From Candidatus Eiseniibacteriota bacterium (lineage in GTDB: Bacteria > Eisenbacteria > RBG-16-71-46): a stretch of 64,000 nt of DNA. Location: the NCBI GenBank assembly GCA_016710095.1, contig JADJLL010000014.1:1-64000 (forward strand). The letters are read 5' to 3'. Below the pieces are notes generated by a model. It was not told where the DNA came from. It made no database searches and saw only the letters and a program-made list of their open reading frames with translations. Positions 29,666 to 40,473 of the stretch are shown one piece after another. Numbering within the stretch: position 1 is the first letter of the stretch; the number at the start of each line of letters is the position of its first letter. The position numbers were made by a program, and so were the translations under genes.

Positions 29666-31345
29666 ATGCCCGCCTCGTTCGCACTTCGTTACACGAGTTC
29701 CTTCGCCACGCGCTTCGCGTCGCTCGCGTTCGCGCTGCTGCTCGCCGTGGCCGCCGCCGTTCCGGCGTTCGCCGCCACGCCGTCCGATCGCGGCAAGTAC
29801 GACGCGCTGCTCAAGCGCATGGACGAAGGCCGCGCCGTCGAGGCGAACGTGTTCTCGCCCAAGGCGTGGAAGCGCGCGACCGAGATCCTCGTCACCGCGA
29901 AGGCCGTGCTCGACCAGGGCGGCCGGCAGAACGACGCCGATCGCATGGTGGCGGAGGCGAACGAGTACATCGAGAACGCGATGAAGGCCGCCGAAGTCTG
30001 CAAGCTGTCGCTCAAGGAGCACCTCGAGGCGCGGCGCAAGGCGCAGGACGCGCACGCTCCCACGCTCGTGCCCGCGCTGTACAAGGAGGCCGAGACGAAG
30101 TTCCTCGAGGCCACCGCGAGCGTCGAGGGCGGCGACGTGAAGGGCGGCATCAAGAAGGCCTCCGAAACGCGGCCGCTGTTCGACGCGGCCGAGGACGGCG
30201 CCATCCGCGTGACGGTGCTGGGCACCGCCGACAAGCTGATCGCGACCGCGCTCGCCGACGAGGCGCAGCAGTACGCGCCGTCGACGCTCGACGCCGCGCG
30301 CGCGGCGCGCAAGGCGTCGTCGGACATCCTCACGAAGGACCGCTACAACCGCACCACGGCGGTCGCCGAGGCGCGCCGCGCCGAATACGAAGCGCGTCAC
30401 GCGTCGAACATCGCCATCTCGGTGCGCTCGCTGAACCGCAACGACCAGGCGTGGGAAAAGCTCATGCTGCTGTACGAAATCCAGATGAGCCGCGTCGGCA
30501 AGGCGCTCGGCTGGGACACGCTGCCGTTCGACCGCGGCCCGATCGCGGCCGCGGACTCGATGCTGGTCGCCGTCGCGGGCCTGCAGGGCGAACACCAGCG
30601 GCTGCAGGGTGAGACGAGCCAGCTGCGCGGCGAGACCGCGCGCACGCAGGGCGAGCGCGACGCCGCGACCACGCAGCTGCGCGCCGACATGGACAAGATG
30701 CGCGACGACATCGGCCGCGGGCTGCAGGGCGTGCTCGCGCATCTGTCGGTCACGGCCGCGCAGGGCGACCCGGCCGAGCTGACGCGCCAGCTGGACGCGC
30801 GCGCGACCGAGATGCTCGCCGAGCGCGCGTCGCTCGAGGAGCGGCTGAAGGCTGCCGAGGCGCGTGTCGCCGAGCTGACGGCCACGTCGCAGCAGGCGAC
30901 CGCCGACCTCGAGGCGCGGCGCGCCAAGGACGAACGGCTCGCGAAGGCGCGCACGATGCTGAACCCGTCCGAGGGTGAGTTGCTGGTCAACTCGACCGGC
31001 GACGTCGTGCTGCGCCTGAGCGGCGTGTCGTTCGACGCGGGCAAGGCCGACCTGAAGGACGCGCACATGCCGCTGCTGGGCAAGGTGCAGGAGATCATGA
31101 AGCTGTTCCCGGGCGGGAACTACGTGGTCGAGGGCCACACCGACATGACCGGCGACGGCACCGCGAACCAGCAGCTGTCGGACAAGCGCGCGTTCGCGGT
31201 CATGCAGTACCTGCGGCAGGCGCTCGCGATTCCCGCCGACCACATCCGTTCGATCGGCTACGGCGCCGAGAAGCCGATCGCCCCGAACAACACGCCCGCC
31301 GGCAAGGCGAAGAACCGCCGGATCGACATCCTGATCCTGCAGTAG
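29666..31345 (+). CDS. OmpA-family outer membrane/peptidoglycan-linking protein
   Basis: 559 aa. The signal peptide ends at about residue 36 (LLLAVAAAVPAFA-ATPSD). The middle is long, Ala/Glu/Arg-rich and predicted helical or coiled-coil (a Gln/Gly/Glu run at 310-345, then RAKDERLAKARTML). The C-terminal OmpA domain (about 450-558) shows VSFDAGKADLKDAHMPLLGK, VVEGHTDMTGDGTANQQLSD and IGYGAEKPIAPNNTPAGKAK then NRRIDI, with the Asp and Arg that bind diaminopimelate. It probably anchors the outer membrane to peptidoglycan. A gggagg ribosome site precedes ATG 29666. It supports a Gram-negative envelope. Confidence 0.9.
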   Translation: MPASFALRYTSSFATRFASLAFALLLAVAAAVPAFAATPSDRGKYDALLKRMDEGRAVEANVFSPKAWKRATEILVTAKAVLDQGGRQNDADRMVAEANEYIENAMKAAEVCKLSLKEHLEARRKAQDAHAPTLVPALYKEAETKFLEATASVEGGDVKGGIKKASETRPLFDAAEDGAIRVTVLGTADKLIATALADEAQQYAPSTLDAARAARKASSDILTKDRYNRTTAVAEARRAEYEARHASNIAISVRSLNRNDQAWEKLMLLYEIQMSRVGKALGWDTLPFDRGPIAAADSMLVAVAGLQGEHQRLQGETSQLRGETARTQGERDAATTQLRADMDKMRDDIGRGLQGVLAHLSVTAAQGDPAELTRQLDARATEMLAERASLEERLKAAEARVAELTATSQQATADLEARRAKDERLAKARTMLNPSEGELLVNSTGDVVLRLSGVSFDAGKADLKDAHMPLLGKVQEIMKLFPGGNYVVEGHTDMTGDGTANQQLSDKRAFAVMQYLRQALAIPADHIRSIGYGAEKPIAPNNTPAGKAKNRRIDILILQ

Positions 31346-31420
31346 GAGCCCTGCCCGCGGACTCGATGCGGGCGAGGTCGTGCACGACGAGTGCGGAGTC
31401 CCTTATTCCCCGGAGGAACA

Positions 31421-31879
31421 GTGCGAGTTCTTGCAGTCCTGCTCGTCACGTTGATGCTTGCCAGCTGCGCCCGCGGACCGGCCGAGCAGCAGGGAGCAGG
31501 TACGCCGAGTCACGACTCGACCGCTGTGGTCGTCAGCGATCAGGCCGCTCCCGATTCGACCGTGCAGTTCCTGCTCACCACGGCCGCGACCGACTTCCAC
31601 GAGCACCGGCCGCCGGATCCGGCGCGGTTTCGCGACGTGCGAGTGGGCCGCGTGCCGGCGCCCGGCGGTGAGACGCGCGAGTTCCTTTACGGCCAATTCT
31701 CGACGGAGCCCGAGGGCGATGCCGCGCCGTGGACGGACTTCGTGACCATTCGGACGACCCCGTACGAGCACTGGATCGGGGCGTTCGCGAGCGAGTTCCA
31801 CCGGAACCCGGCCATCACCTGGTACGCGAACGGCGATCTGTCGTCTGGCCTGAAGCAGAAGCTCGACGCGTTGCGGTAG
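31421..31879 (+). CDS. Small putative lipoprotein of unknown function
   Basis: 152 aa. GTG 31421 follows cggagga at a good distance, and gives VRVLAVLLVTLMLASCARGP with lipobox LASC, so Cys16 would be lipidated. The mature part has a Ser/Thr/Pro-rich linker and a domain with FLLTTAATDFHEHRPPDPAR, PGGETREFLYGQF and WTDFVTIRTTPYEHWIGAFA. No family recognised. It follows the OmpA gene by 75 nt, and both are envelope proteins. A strong hairpin terminator follows. Confidence 0.75.
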   Translation: MRVLAVLLVTLMLASCARGPAEQQGAGTPSHDSTAVVVSDQAAPDSTVQFLLTTAATDFHEHRPPDPARFRDVRVGRVPAPGGETREFLYGQFSTEPEGDAAPWTDFVTIRTTPYEHWIGAFASEFHRNPAITWYANGDLSSGLKQKLDALR

Positions 31880-31947
31880 GAGCGGCTGGCCCGCGGCGTG
31901 AGCGATATCGTCTGCGGTGGCTCACGATCCACGCGGGCGTTCATGGG

Positions 31948-31988
31948 AAGGCCGTCCGGCGCACTCGACGCCGGACGGCCTTCGTTTT
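31948..31988 (+). terminator. Intrinsic terminator after the lipoprotein gene
   Basis: A perfect 14-bp stem (31948-31961 with 31969-31982, starting aaggccgtccgg) and a 7-nt loop, followed by CGTTTTC. It ends 16 nt before the stop of the convergent OPT gene. On the minus strand no T-run follows the stem, so it acts mainly on plus-strand transcripts. Confidence 0.88.
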
Positions 31989-32003
31989 CGGATGCCGGTT
32001 CCG

Positions 32004-33995
32004 CTACTTGCCCGCGAGCAGCCCCAGCGCGGTCGCCAGCATGGCGAGCAGCGCCTTCATGATGGACTCGCCGGCCACGAGGCCCGACGCGATGGGCACG
32101 TTGAACGTGTCCTGGCTCTTCTTGTGGACGAGGCTCCACACCCACGCGATCAGCGCGCCGATCGTGAACGCGAGCGCGTTGCTGAAGAACACGACCCAGC
32201 CGAGGCCGAGGCCCATGGCGGACGGCAGCCACTGCTTCGCCTTGGGGAACGACTTCTCGAGCACGGGCAGCAGCACGCCGATCAGCGAGCCGATGAGAAT
32301 GGCCCAGCGCGCCGACATCGGAAGGCTGTCGATGCCGTTCGCCAGCACACGCGCGACGGCTTCCCACGTGCGCGTGGCCGGAAGCGGGAACTTCTCGAGC
32401 GCCGCGTCGTTCGGAATGAGCAGGTACCACGCCGGCACCACGGCGAGCGTGCCGAAGAAGATGCCGATGAACTGCGCGATGAACTGCTTGCGCGGGTTCG
32501 CGCCGAGCAGGTAGCCGCTCTTCAGGTCCGTGAGCAGGTCGGCGGACGACGACGCGCTGTTCGCGCCGACGCCGGCCGACATGAGGTTGTGCGTCACGTT
32601 GCCGGGCGAGATGAGCGCGAAGATCAGCTGCATGACCTTGCCCATGGCGCCGACCGGCGTCGTGTCGGTCTCGCCGGTCGCGCGGCACGCCACCAGCGTG
32701 AGCACGAACGACATGCCGATCGCGATGAGTCCGGCCCACCAGTGGATCTGGAACGCGAGCATCTGCACGGCGAGCATCGCGATGCTGATCGGGATGAAGC
32801 CGGCGATCAGCCACGAGTTCGGCACTTCGATCGCCGCCATCTTCGCTTCGATGTCCGCGTCGGCGCCGGTCGCGATGGTCTTCGCCTGCTTGAGCGCGGT
32901 GAACGAGCGCGCGACGGTCTTCCACTGCAGCGCGAGCGACGTGAGCGAGGCGAACACCATGAGCGACGTGCCGCCCCAGAGCGCCCAGCGCACGGGGTGG
33001 AACAGCGTGCCGCCGCCGACCATCGGCAGGTTCAGCACGGCGTTCGCGGCGCCGCCCTGCGCGGCGTCGATCTGGTACAGCCACGGCGCGACCCAGATGT
33101 AGAGCAGGCTCGAGGCCGCGAGCATGGACAGCGACACGCGCAGGCCGACGATCTGGCCGGCCGCGATGAGCAGCACGCTCGGCTCGAAGCCGAACCCGAC
33201 GAGCGGCTTGCCACCGACCAGCGAGAAGCCCGCCGCGGGGACCTGCTCGGGCAGGTGCACGTTGAACGCCCGCGCCCGCATGAACTCGAAGAACCGGCCC
33301 AGCGCGACGAACTGGTCCTCGGCGGTGTTCATGACGCCGACCAGGGCGCCGATCGCGAGCGAGATGACGAGCGAATACGCCTTCTGCAGCGCTTCGCCGC
33401 TCTTGCTGTAGAGCGACTGCAGCGTGGTCGCGGCGGCGATGCCGGACGGGAAGGGCAACTGCTCGTGGTTGATCATCTGCCGCTTCATCGGGATCGCGAG
33501 GAACACACCCATCGCGCCCGTGGCGAGCGTGAACGACGCGACGACCAGCCAGGGCTGGTGGCGGTGCTGCGGATCGAGCAGCAGCAGCGCGCCGAAGGCG
33601 GTCGCGATCGTGGCGCCCGTCGAATAGCCGGCCGCCGAGGCCGTGGACTGCATGCAGTTCGTCTCGAGCAGCGACATCTGCGAGAGCCTGCCGCCCGAGA
33701 GGGTCCGGAACGCGTTCCAGAGGACGTACGAGATCACGCACGAGGTGATGGCGACGCCGAACGACCAGCCCACCTTGAGGGTGGTGTAGAGGTTCGAGAC
33801 CGACATCAGCATGCCGAGGACGCCGCCCATGATCACCGCGCGGGTCGTCAGCTGGGGCATCCGGTCACCCTGATAGGCGTGGGTGTACCAGTTCAGGTCC
33901 TTCTGCTCGGGCGTGGCGTCGGGAGGGAGCGGCGGAAGGTACGGAAGCGCGCCGTTATCCGCGGCGGGGGCGGAGGAAGTCTCAGGGGTCGCCAT
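32004..33995 (-). CDS. OPT family oligopeptide/metal-chelate transporter
   Basis: 663-aa polytopic membrane protein of the oligopeptide transporter family. The start region MPQLTTRAVIMGGVLGMLMS and NLYTTLKVGWSFGVAITSCV, then NHEQLPFPSGIAAATTLQSL (the conserved NxxQLPFP-like segment) and LISPGNVTHNLMSAGVGANS, are characteristic. Prokaryotic OPT members take up peptides or iron-siderophore type chelates by proton coupling. The MerR regulator of the suf cluster is divergent 190 nt away, so iron or peptide supply is a possible link, but nothing in the sequence proves it. About 14-16 helices. Confidence 0.92.
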   Translation of the reverse strand: MATPETSSAPAADNGALPYLPPLPPDATPEQKDLNWYTHAYQGDRMPQLTTRAVIMGGVLGMLMSVSNLYTTLKVGWSFGVAITSCVISYVLWNAFRTLSGGRLSQMSLLETNCMQSTASAAGYSTGATIATAFGALLLLDPQHRHQPWLVVASFTLATGAMGVFLAIPMKRQMINHEQLPFPSGIAAATTLQSLYSKSGEALQKAYSLVISLAIGALVGVMNTAEDQFVALGRFFEFMRARAFNVHLPEQVPAAGFSLVGGKPLVGFGFEPSVLLIAAGQIVGLRVSLSMLAASSLLYIWVAPWLYQIDAAQGGAANAVLNLPMVGGGTLFHPVRWALWGGTSLMVFASLTSLALQWKTVARSFTALKQAKTIATGADADIEAKMAAIEVPNSWLIAGFIPISIAMLAVQMLAFQIHWWAGLIAIGMSFVLTLVACRATGETDTTPVGAMGKVMQLIFALISPGNVTHNLMSAGVGANSASSSADLLTDLKSGYLLGANPRKQFIAQFIGIFFGTLAVVPAWYLLIPNDAALEKFPLPATRTWEAVARVLANGIDSLPMSARWAILIGSLIGVLLPVLEKSFPKAKQWLPSAMGLGLGWVVFFSNALAFTIGALIAWVWSLVHKKSQDTFNVPIASGLVAGESIMKALLAMLATALGLLAGK

Positions 33996-34125
33996 CGGGA
34001 CCTCGGTTGTGGTTGGACTTTCAGTCCCCCAACGCTTTGCGGGGGATTTGCCGCGGCCACGCTAGGCACTTCCCGGCTCCAGTGCAACAACGAGGTCAAC
34101 TCTGGTCCACGAGGCCCATCGGACA

Positions 34126-34154
34126 TTGACCAAGTTCATTCGAACCCATACCTT
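34126..34154 (+). promoter_or_regulatory. Candidate sigma70-type promoter for the MerR-suf region
   Basis: TTGACC at 34126-34131, a 17-nt spacer, and TACCTT at 34149-34154. The -35 is near consensus; the -10 keeps the first T-A and the last T. It lies 31 nt before the MerR start codon in the otherwise empty 189-nt gap between divergent genes. Confidence 0.5.
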
Positions 34155-34165
34155 GCGGCCTCACT

Positions 34166-34181
34166 CTAACGCTAGCGTAAG
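34166..34181 (+). promoter_or_regulatory. Palindromic candidate operator upstream of the MerR gene
   Basis: CTaACGCTAGCGTaAG: a perfect 10-bp palindrome ACGCTAGCGT at 34169-34178 inside a 16-bp dyad with only the lower-case pair mismatched. It lies between the predicted transcription start and the ATG at 34185, a good place for autoregulation. Binding by the adjacent MerR protein is inference. Confidence 0.45.
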
Positions 34182-34184
34182 GGT

Positions 34185-34760
34185 ATGACTTCCTCCTCTC
34201 TTCCTTCCCAGGCTCCGGCCACCCCGAACTCCACGCTCCTTCGCGTCGGCGACATCGCCAAGGCGACGGGCAAGACCGTGCGCGCGATTCACCTCTACGA
34301 GGAACTGGGGCTGCTCCGCCCGGCGACGCGTTCGAGCGACGGCTTCCGGCTCTACGACCACTCGGCCGTGGACCGCGTGCGCTGGATCGACTCGCTGCAC
34401 GAGCTCGGCTTCTCGCTGCAGGAGATGCGCGAGGTCCTGACGAACTGGTGGAGCGCCGATCAGGGCGCCTCGGCCATGACGAACCTGCGGGACCTGTTCG
34501 TCCGCAAGCTCGAGGAGACGCGCGATCTCATCCGCCGTCACCAGCAGCTCGAGCGCGAGCTGGAAGAAGGACTGCGTTACCTGGCGACGTGCGAGAACTG
34601 CGCGGCGCCCGGGCCGGTGCACGAATGCGTGAACTGCGCCCAGGACCACGGTGTGAAGTCGCCGCCCCCGCTGGTGGCCGGCATCAAGACGAGCCCCGAG
34701 AACGCGCGCAAGTCATCGCGCCCCGCGTTCGTCCGGGTCGAGGACATTTCCACTTCATAG
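34185..34760 (+). CDS. MerR-family regulator with C-terminal four-Cys motif, head of the suf cluster
   Basis: 191 aa. A MerR winged helix (LLRVGDIAKATGKTVRAIHL, YEELGLLRPATRSSDGFRLY) is followed by a long dimerisation helix (residues about 95-130) and then CENCAAPGPVHECVNC at about 134-149, a C-x2-C-x8-C-x2-C motif suited to a metal ion or Fe-S cluster. A Lys/Ser/Pro tail follows. It lies 58 nt upstream of sufA in the same direction. MerR proteins commonly sense metals or redox state through Cys, and the context suggests Fe-S status. Known suf regulators are IscR or SufR types, so this would be different. DNA-binding family sure; ligand inferred. Confidence 0.88.
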   Translation: MTSSSLPSQAPATPNSTLLRVGDIAKATGKTVRAIHLYEELGLLRPATRSSDGFRLYDHSAVDRVRWIDSLHELGFSLQEMREVLTNWWSADQGASAMTNLRDLFVRKLEETRDLIRRHQQLERELEEGLRYLATCENCAAPGPVHECVNCAQDHGVKSPPPLVAGIKTSPENARKSSRPAFVRVEDISTS

Positions 34761-34818
34761 AAAGGCGCGGGCCTTCGGGGCCCACGCGAACAGTCACCAC
34801 GAAAGGAGCACGAGGCAC

Positions 34819-35142
34819 ATGATCACGATGACTCCCGCAGCCGCGGAAAAGGTGAAGGAACTTCTCACGCAGCGTGGCACCCCGGAATCCGGGTTGCGCA
34901 TCGGTGTGCGGGGCGGCGGCTGCTCGGGCAACTCGTACTTCATGGAGTTCTGCGAGACCGGCACGGACGGCGACGACACGCTCGACACGTACGGCGTGAA
35001 GCTGTTCGTGGACCTCAAGAGCATGGTGCTTCTCGGCGGCACCGAGATCGACTACGTCGAGGGCCTGATGGGCGCCGGCTTCAAGTTCAACAACCCGAAC
35101 GTGAAGCACAACTGCGCCTGCGGCGAGAGTTTCTCGGCCTAA
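34819..35142 (+). CDS. sufA: HesB/IscA-type Fe-S carrier (SufA-like)
   Basis: 107-aa A-type carrier that accepts clusters from the SufBCD scaffold and passes them to apo-proteins. It has the three conserved Cys: GVRGGGCSGNSYFMEF at about residue 35 and the C-terminal CACGESF pair. The central YGVKLFVDLKSMVLLGGTEI and DYVEGLMGAGFKFNNPN are standard. A gaaagga ribosome site precedes ATG 34819. First structural gene of the cluster; SufA, IscA and ErpA cannot be separated by sequence alone, context favours Suf. Confidence 0.9.
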   Translation: MITMTPAAAEKVKELLTQRGTPESGLRIGVRGGGCSGNSYFMEFCETGTDGDDTLDTYGVKLFVDLKSMVLLGGTEIDYVEGLMGAGFKFNNPNVKHNCACGESFSA

Positions 35143-35164
35143 GCACACACACACGCGCACGGCG

Positions 35165-35182
35165 GCGTCCCGGACGGGACGC
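35165..35182 (+). other. Hairpin in the sufA-sufC gap
   Basis: A perfect 7-bp stem (gcgtccc at 35165-35171, gggacgc at 35176-35182, loop GGAC) in the only sizeable intergenic gap (97 nt) inside the suf operon, preceded by a CA-repeat. No T-run follows, so it is not a classical terminator. It might adjust the sufA to sufC ratio through mRNA stability. Confidence 0.35.
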
Positions 35183-35239
35183 GGGCACGGAGGCGCGACC
35201 GACCGCTCCGCTCGAAGCAGCGGCGCAGGACCCCAAGAC

Positions 35240-36027
35240 ATGAGCCAGACGCCTGAACTCGTCGTCAAGAACCTCCACGTGTCCGTGGAGGGCAAGGAAA
35301 TCCTCAAGGGCCTTTCGCTCGAGATCGCCAAGGGCGAGATCCACGCCATCATGGGCCCGAACGGCTCGGGCAAGAGCACGTTCGCGAACACGCTCATGGG
35401 CCACCCGAAGTACGAGGTGACCTCGGGCGAGATCCTGTTCCGCGGCGAGAGCATCCTCGAGATGGAGACGGACGCTCGGGCGCGCGCCGGCCTCTTCATG
35501 GCGTTCCAGTACCCGGTCGCGATCCCCGGCCTGACGTTCGCGAGCTTCCTGCGCGCCGCGATCAACGCGCGCATCGCTCCGGCCGCGGGCGAGGACGGCA
35601 AGATGCCGACCAAGAAGGGCATCGCTCCGAAGGAGTTCCGCAAGCAGATGCTCGAGCAGATGGCGCTCCTCAAGATGGACGAGAAGTTCGCCACGCGTTA
35701 CCTGAACGACGGCTTCTCGGGCGGCGAGAAGAAGCGCGCCGAGATCCTGCAGATGGCGATGCTCAAGCCGACGATCGCGATCATGGACGAGACCGACTCC
35801 GGTCTCGACATCGACGCGCTGCGCATCGTGTCCGAGGGCGTGAACGCGCTCGCCGGCCCGGAGATGGGCGTGCTGGTGATCACGCACTACAACCGCATCC
35901 TCAACTACATCAAGCCGGACAAGGTCCACGTCATGGTGGACGGACGCATCGTCACGAGCGGCGGTCCCGAGATGGCGCTCGAGCTCGAGGCGAAGGGCTA
36001 CGACTGGGTTCGTGAGGAGGTGGCGCA

Positions 36028-36031
<4 letters not shown>
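35240..36031 (+). CDS. sufC: SufC, Fe-S assembly ATPase
   Basis: 263-aa ABC-type ATPase that drives SufB-SufD conformational change in the SufBC2D scaffold. Walker A MGPNGSGKSTFANTLMGH (about residue 38), Q-loop MAFQYPVAIPG, signature FSGGEKKRAEILQMAML (about 158, the SufC-specific SGGEKKR), Walker B IAIMDETDSGLDID (about 178) and switch His ITHYNRIL. The stop overlaps the sufB GTG (GTGA at 36028). Confidence 0.97.
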
Positions 36032-37433
<1,402 letters not shown>

Positions 37434-37437
<4 letters not shown>

Positions 37438-38774
37438 ACACGACTCCCGTCACTTCTCCCGTTTCCAACGCGCTCGCGGGCTGGCTCGCGACCGCCGAGA
37501 CGCGCGCCAACCAGAAGAACGAACCGGCGTGGGCGCTCGCGAAGCGCTCGCACGCCGCGGCCGTGGCGTCGTCGCTCGCGTTCCCGACGCGCGACGAAGA
37601 GCTGTGGCGCCGCACGGATTTCGGCGGCCTGCCGCTCGACTCGCTCGATCCGTTCGCGGCGGTGACGCCGGCGCGCAACATCGACGACCTCCCGGTGCTG
37701 CTGCTCACGCGGCTCGCCGGCGAGGGCGCCAACACCGCGCTCGTCGCGCAGACCGATTCCGAGGTCGTGTACGAGCAGACGCACCCGACGCTCGTGAAGC
37801 AGGGCGTGATCGTGTGCTCGATGGATCGCGCGATCCGCGAGCACGCGGACAAGATCCAGTCGCTCCTCGGTTCGCTGATCGCCACCGACTACGACCGCTG
37901 GACGGCCGTGGGCGAGGCGCTGCGCCAGGGCGGCGCGTTCGTGTGGGTGCCGAAGGGCGTCCACGCGGAGATTCCCGTGCGTCTCATGCAGTTCCTGAGC
38001 GGCGCGGGCCGTCTCGCGGCGCCGCGCACCGTGATCGCCGTCGGTGACGGCGGCTCGGTCACGGTCGTGGACGAGCTGCTGTCCGAGAACGCCGAAGGCG
38101 CCTCCATGTACCTGGGCGGCACCGAGCTGTTCATCGGTCAGGGCGCCAAGCTGACGTTCGCGAGCCTCCAGGACTGGAGCCGCAACGTCTATCACTACGG
38201 CAACGGCCGCGCGCAGCTCGCGAAGGACGCCGAGCTGCAGTGGATCCAGGTGATGGTCGGCGGCCGGATGAGCAAGACGAACATCTGGTTCAACCTCGAC
38301 GGCGAAGGCGCGAACGCGTTCGTGCACGGCTTCATGTTCGGGGACTCGCGCCAGCACTTCCACCTGCACACGCTGCAGCGGCACCTGAAGCCCAACTGCA
38401 CGAGCGACCTGCTCATCAAGGGCTGCCTCAAGGACAAGGCCCGCAGCGTCTATCAGGGCCTCATCCAGGTCGCCGAGGGCGCGCAGAAGACGAACGCGTA
38501 CCAGGCGAACCGCAACCTGCTCCTGTCGGATCAGGCGCGCGCGGACAGCATCCCGGGCCTCGAGATCCTCGCGAACGACGTGCGCTGCACGCACGGCGCC
38601 ACGCTGGGTCACGTGGACTCCGAGCACCTGTTCTACCTCATGGCCCGCGGACTTCCCCGCGTGGAAGCCGAGCGTCTGGTGGTCGAGGCGTTCTTCGAGC
38701 CCGTGCTCGAGCGCATTCCGCTCGAATCGCTCCGCGAGCAGCTTCGCGAAGAGATCGAACGGAAGATCGGCTGA
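37434..38774 (+). CDS. sufD: SufD, Fe-S scaffold subunit
   Basis: 446-aa beta-helix partner of SufB. N-terminal WALAKRSHAAAVASSLAFPT then DEELWRRTDFGGLPLD (the WRRTD/WKYT-like entry motif). The C-terminal beta-helix carries FHLHTLQRHLKPNCTSDLLI, KGCLKDKARSVYQGLIQVAE and RADSIPGLEILANDVRCTHG, including the conserved His and Cys near the SufB-SufD interface. The ATG overlaps the sufB stop. It ends 4 nt before sufS. Confidence 0.95.
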
Positions 38775-38778
38775 TCCC

Positions 38779-40065
38779 ATGAACGACACACGCACCGGTC
38801 TCGCGGGCGCGGCGGAGCCAGTCTCCTCCGCGCCTCGCGCGGCCTTCGACCCGGCCGTGATCCGCGCGGACTTCCCGCTCATCTCGACGCCGCGTGAGAA
38901 GCGCCTCATCTACCTCGACAGCGCCGCGACTTCGCAGAAGCCGCTCGCCGTGCTCGACGCGATGGACCGCTACTACCGGAACTACAACGCGAACATCCAC
39001 CGCGGCGTGTATCGCATCGCCGAGGAGGCCACCGCGGCGTACGAGGACGCGCGCCGCCGGTTCGCGAAGTTCGTGAACGCCGCGAGCCCGCGCGAAGTGA
39101 TCTTCACGCGCAACAGCACCGAGGCGATCAACCTCGTCGCGTACGCGTGGGGCCGCTGGCAGCTGAAGGCCGGCGACGCGATCGTGCTCACGCCGATGGA
39201 GCACCACTCGAACCTCGTGCCGTGGCACATCCTCGCCGCGGAGCGCGGGATCGAACTGCGCTTCATTCCGCTCACGGGAGACGGCCAGCTCGAAGTCTCG
39301 GCGCTGCCCGGCATGATGGCGGACGGCAAGGTGAAGCTCGTGTCGTTCGTGCACGTGTCGAACGTGCTCGGCACGGTGAACCCGGCCGCCGAGATCACGC
39401 GCATCGCCAAGGAGCACGGCGCGACCGTGCTCGTGGACGCGTCGCAGAGCGCCGCGCACATGAAGATCGACGTGCGCGCGATCGGCGCCGACTTCGTCGC
39501 GTGCACCGCGCACAAGATGCTCGGACCCACGGGCATCGGCATGCTGTGGGGACGCCGTGAAATCCTCGAAGCCATGCCGCCGTTCCTCGGCGGCGGCGAG
39601 ATGATCCGCGAAGTCCACCTCACGTCGTCGAAGTGGAACGAGCTGCCGTGGAAGTTCGAGGCGGGCACCATGGCGATCGCGGAGGCCGTCGGCCTCGGCG
39701 CGGCCATCGCCTATCTCGAGAACCTCGGCATGGACGCGGTGTTCGCGCACGACCAGGACCTGTCGGCGTACGCGCTCGAGCGCATGTCGGAGATCCCGGG
39801 GCTGCGCATTCTCGGCCCCGCCGCGGACAAGCGCGGCGGCGTCGTCGCGTTCACGCTCGAAAACGTGCATCCTCACGACGTCGCGACGGTGCTCGACTCG
39901 GACGGCATCTGTGTGCGCGCGGGACATCACTGCGCCATGCCGCTGCACGACCAGATGGGCATTCCCGCGTCGGCGCGTGCGTCGTTCCACTGCTATTCCC
40001 TGCGCGAGGAAGTGGACGCGCTCGTCGAGGGCCTGCATCGCGCACGCAAGATCTTCGGGCGCTAG
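38779..40065 (+). CDS. sufS: SufS-type cysteine desulfurase
   Basis: 428-aa PLP enzyme that takes sulfur from L-cysteine as a persulfide. A 35-residue Ala-rich leader precedes IYLDSAATSQKPLAVLDAMD. The PLP Lys is in CTAHKMLGPTGIGMLWG at about residue 245. The active-site Cys loop RAGHHCAMPLHDQMG is at about 384, the group II short loop of SufS. The Arg that binds substrate is in ARASFHCYSLREEVDALV. It acts with SufU next door, which in the SufU systems accepts the persulfide through zinc-ligand swapping. Confidence 0.96.
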   Translation: MNDTRTGLAGAAEPVSSAPRAAFDPAVIRADFPLISTPREKRLIYLDSAATSQKPLAVLDAMDRYYRNYNANIHRGVYRIAEEATAAYEDARRRFAKFVNAASPREVIFTRNSTEAINLVAYAWGRWQLKAGDAIVLTPMEHHSNLVPWHILAAERGIELRFIPLTGDGQLEVSALPGMMADGKVKLVSFVHVSNVLGTVNPAAEITRIAKEHGATVLVDASQSAAHMKIDVRAIGADFVACTAHKMLGPTGIGMLWGRREILEAMPPFLGGGEMIREVHLTSSKWNELPWKFEAGTMAIAEAVGLGAAIAYLENLGMDAVFAHDQDLSAYALERMSEIPGLRILGPAADKRGGVVAFTLENVHPHDVATVLDSDGICVRAGHHCAMPLHDQMGIPASARASFHCYSLREEVDALVEGLHRARKIFGR

Positions 40066-40074
40066 GAACCGGAC

Positions 40075-40473
40075 ATGGACGAACTGTTTCGCGAACACAT
40101 CCTCGAGCACTACCAGCACCCGCGCTGCAAGGGCACGATCACCGATCCCGATCTGTCCTTCGAGGACGCCAATCCGCTCTGCGGCGATCGCATCCGCATG
40201 GACTTCCGTCTCGACGGCGACACGCTCGCCGAGGTGAAGTTCAGCGGCCACGGCTGCTCGATCAGCCAGGCGGCCGCGTCCATGCTGTGCGAGTTCGTCG
40301 AGGGCAAGAAGCTCGACGACATCAAGAAGCTCGGCCGCGAGGACATGCTCGAGATGCTCGGCATCGAACTCGGGCCGGTGCGTCTCAAGTGCGCGCTGCT
40401 CGCGCTCAAGACGCTGAAGGCCGGCATCTACGGCGTGAACCAGTGGCCCGGCGAAGACGAGGAAGAAGCGTGA
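40075..40473 (+). CDS. sufU: SufU-type zinc-dependent sulfurtransferase
   Basis: 132-aa IscU-like protein. The three Cys are in place: NPLCGDRIRMDF (about 42), GHGCSISQAAASMLCEF (about 62-74), and VRLKCALLALKTLK (about 104). The insertion between the second and third Cys (LDDIKKLGREDMLEML) is typical of SufU. It receives sulfur from SufS. It starts 9 nt after sufS, and its stop overlaps the next gene as GTGA. The presence of SufU rather than SufE places this system in the Gram-positive/Actinobacterial-type group, although other envelope genes are Gram-negative. Confidence 0.95.
   Translation: MDELFREHILEHYQHPRCKGTITDPDLSFEDANPLCGDRIRMDFRLDGDTLAEVKFSGHGCSISQAAASMLCEFVEGKKLDDIKKLGREDMLEMLGIELGPVRLKCALLALKTLKAGIYGVNQWPGEDEEEA

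Noticed and set aside
34130..34160. A tRNA on the minus strand suggested by a GGTTCGAAT-like T-loop
   Set aside because: The flanking bases do not pair as a T-stem, and no anticodon or acceptor stem can be drawn.
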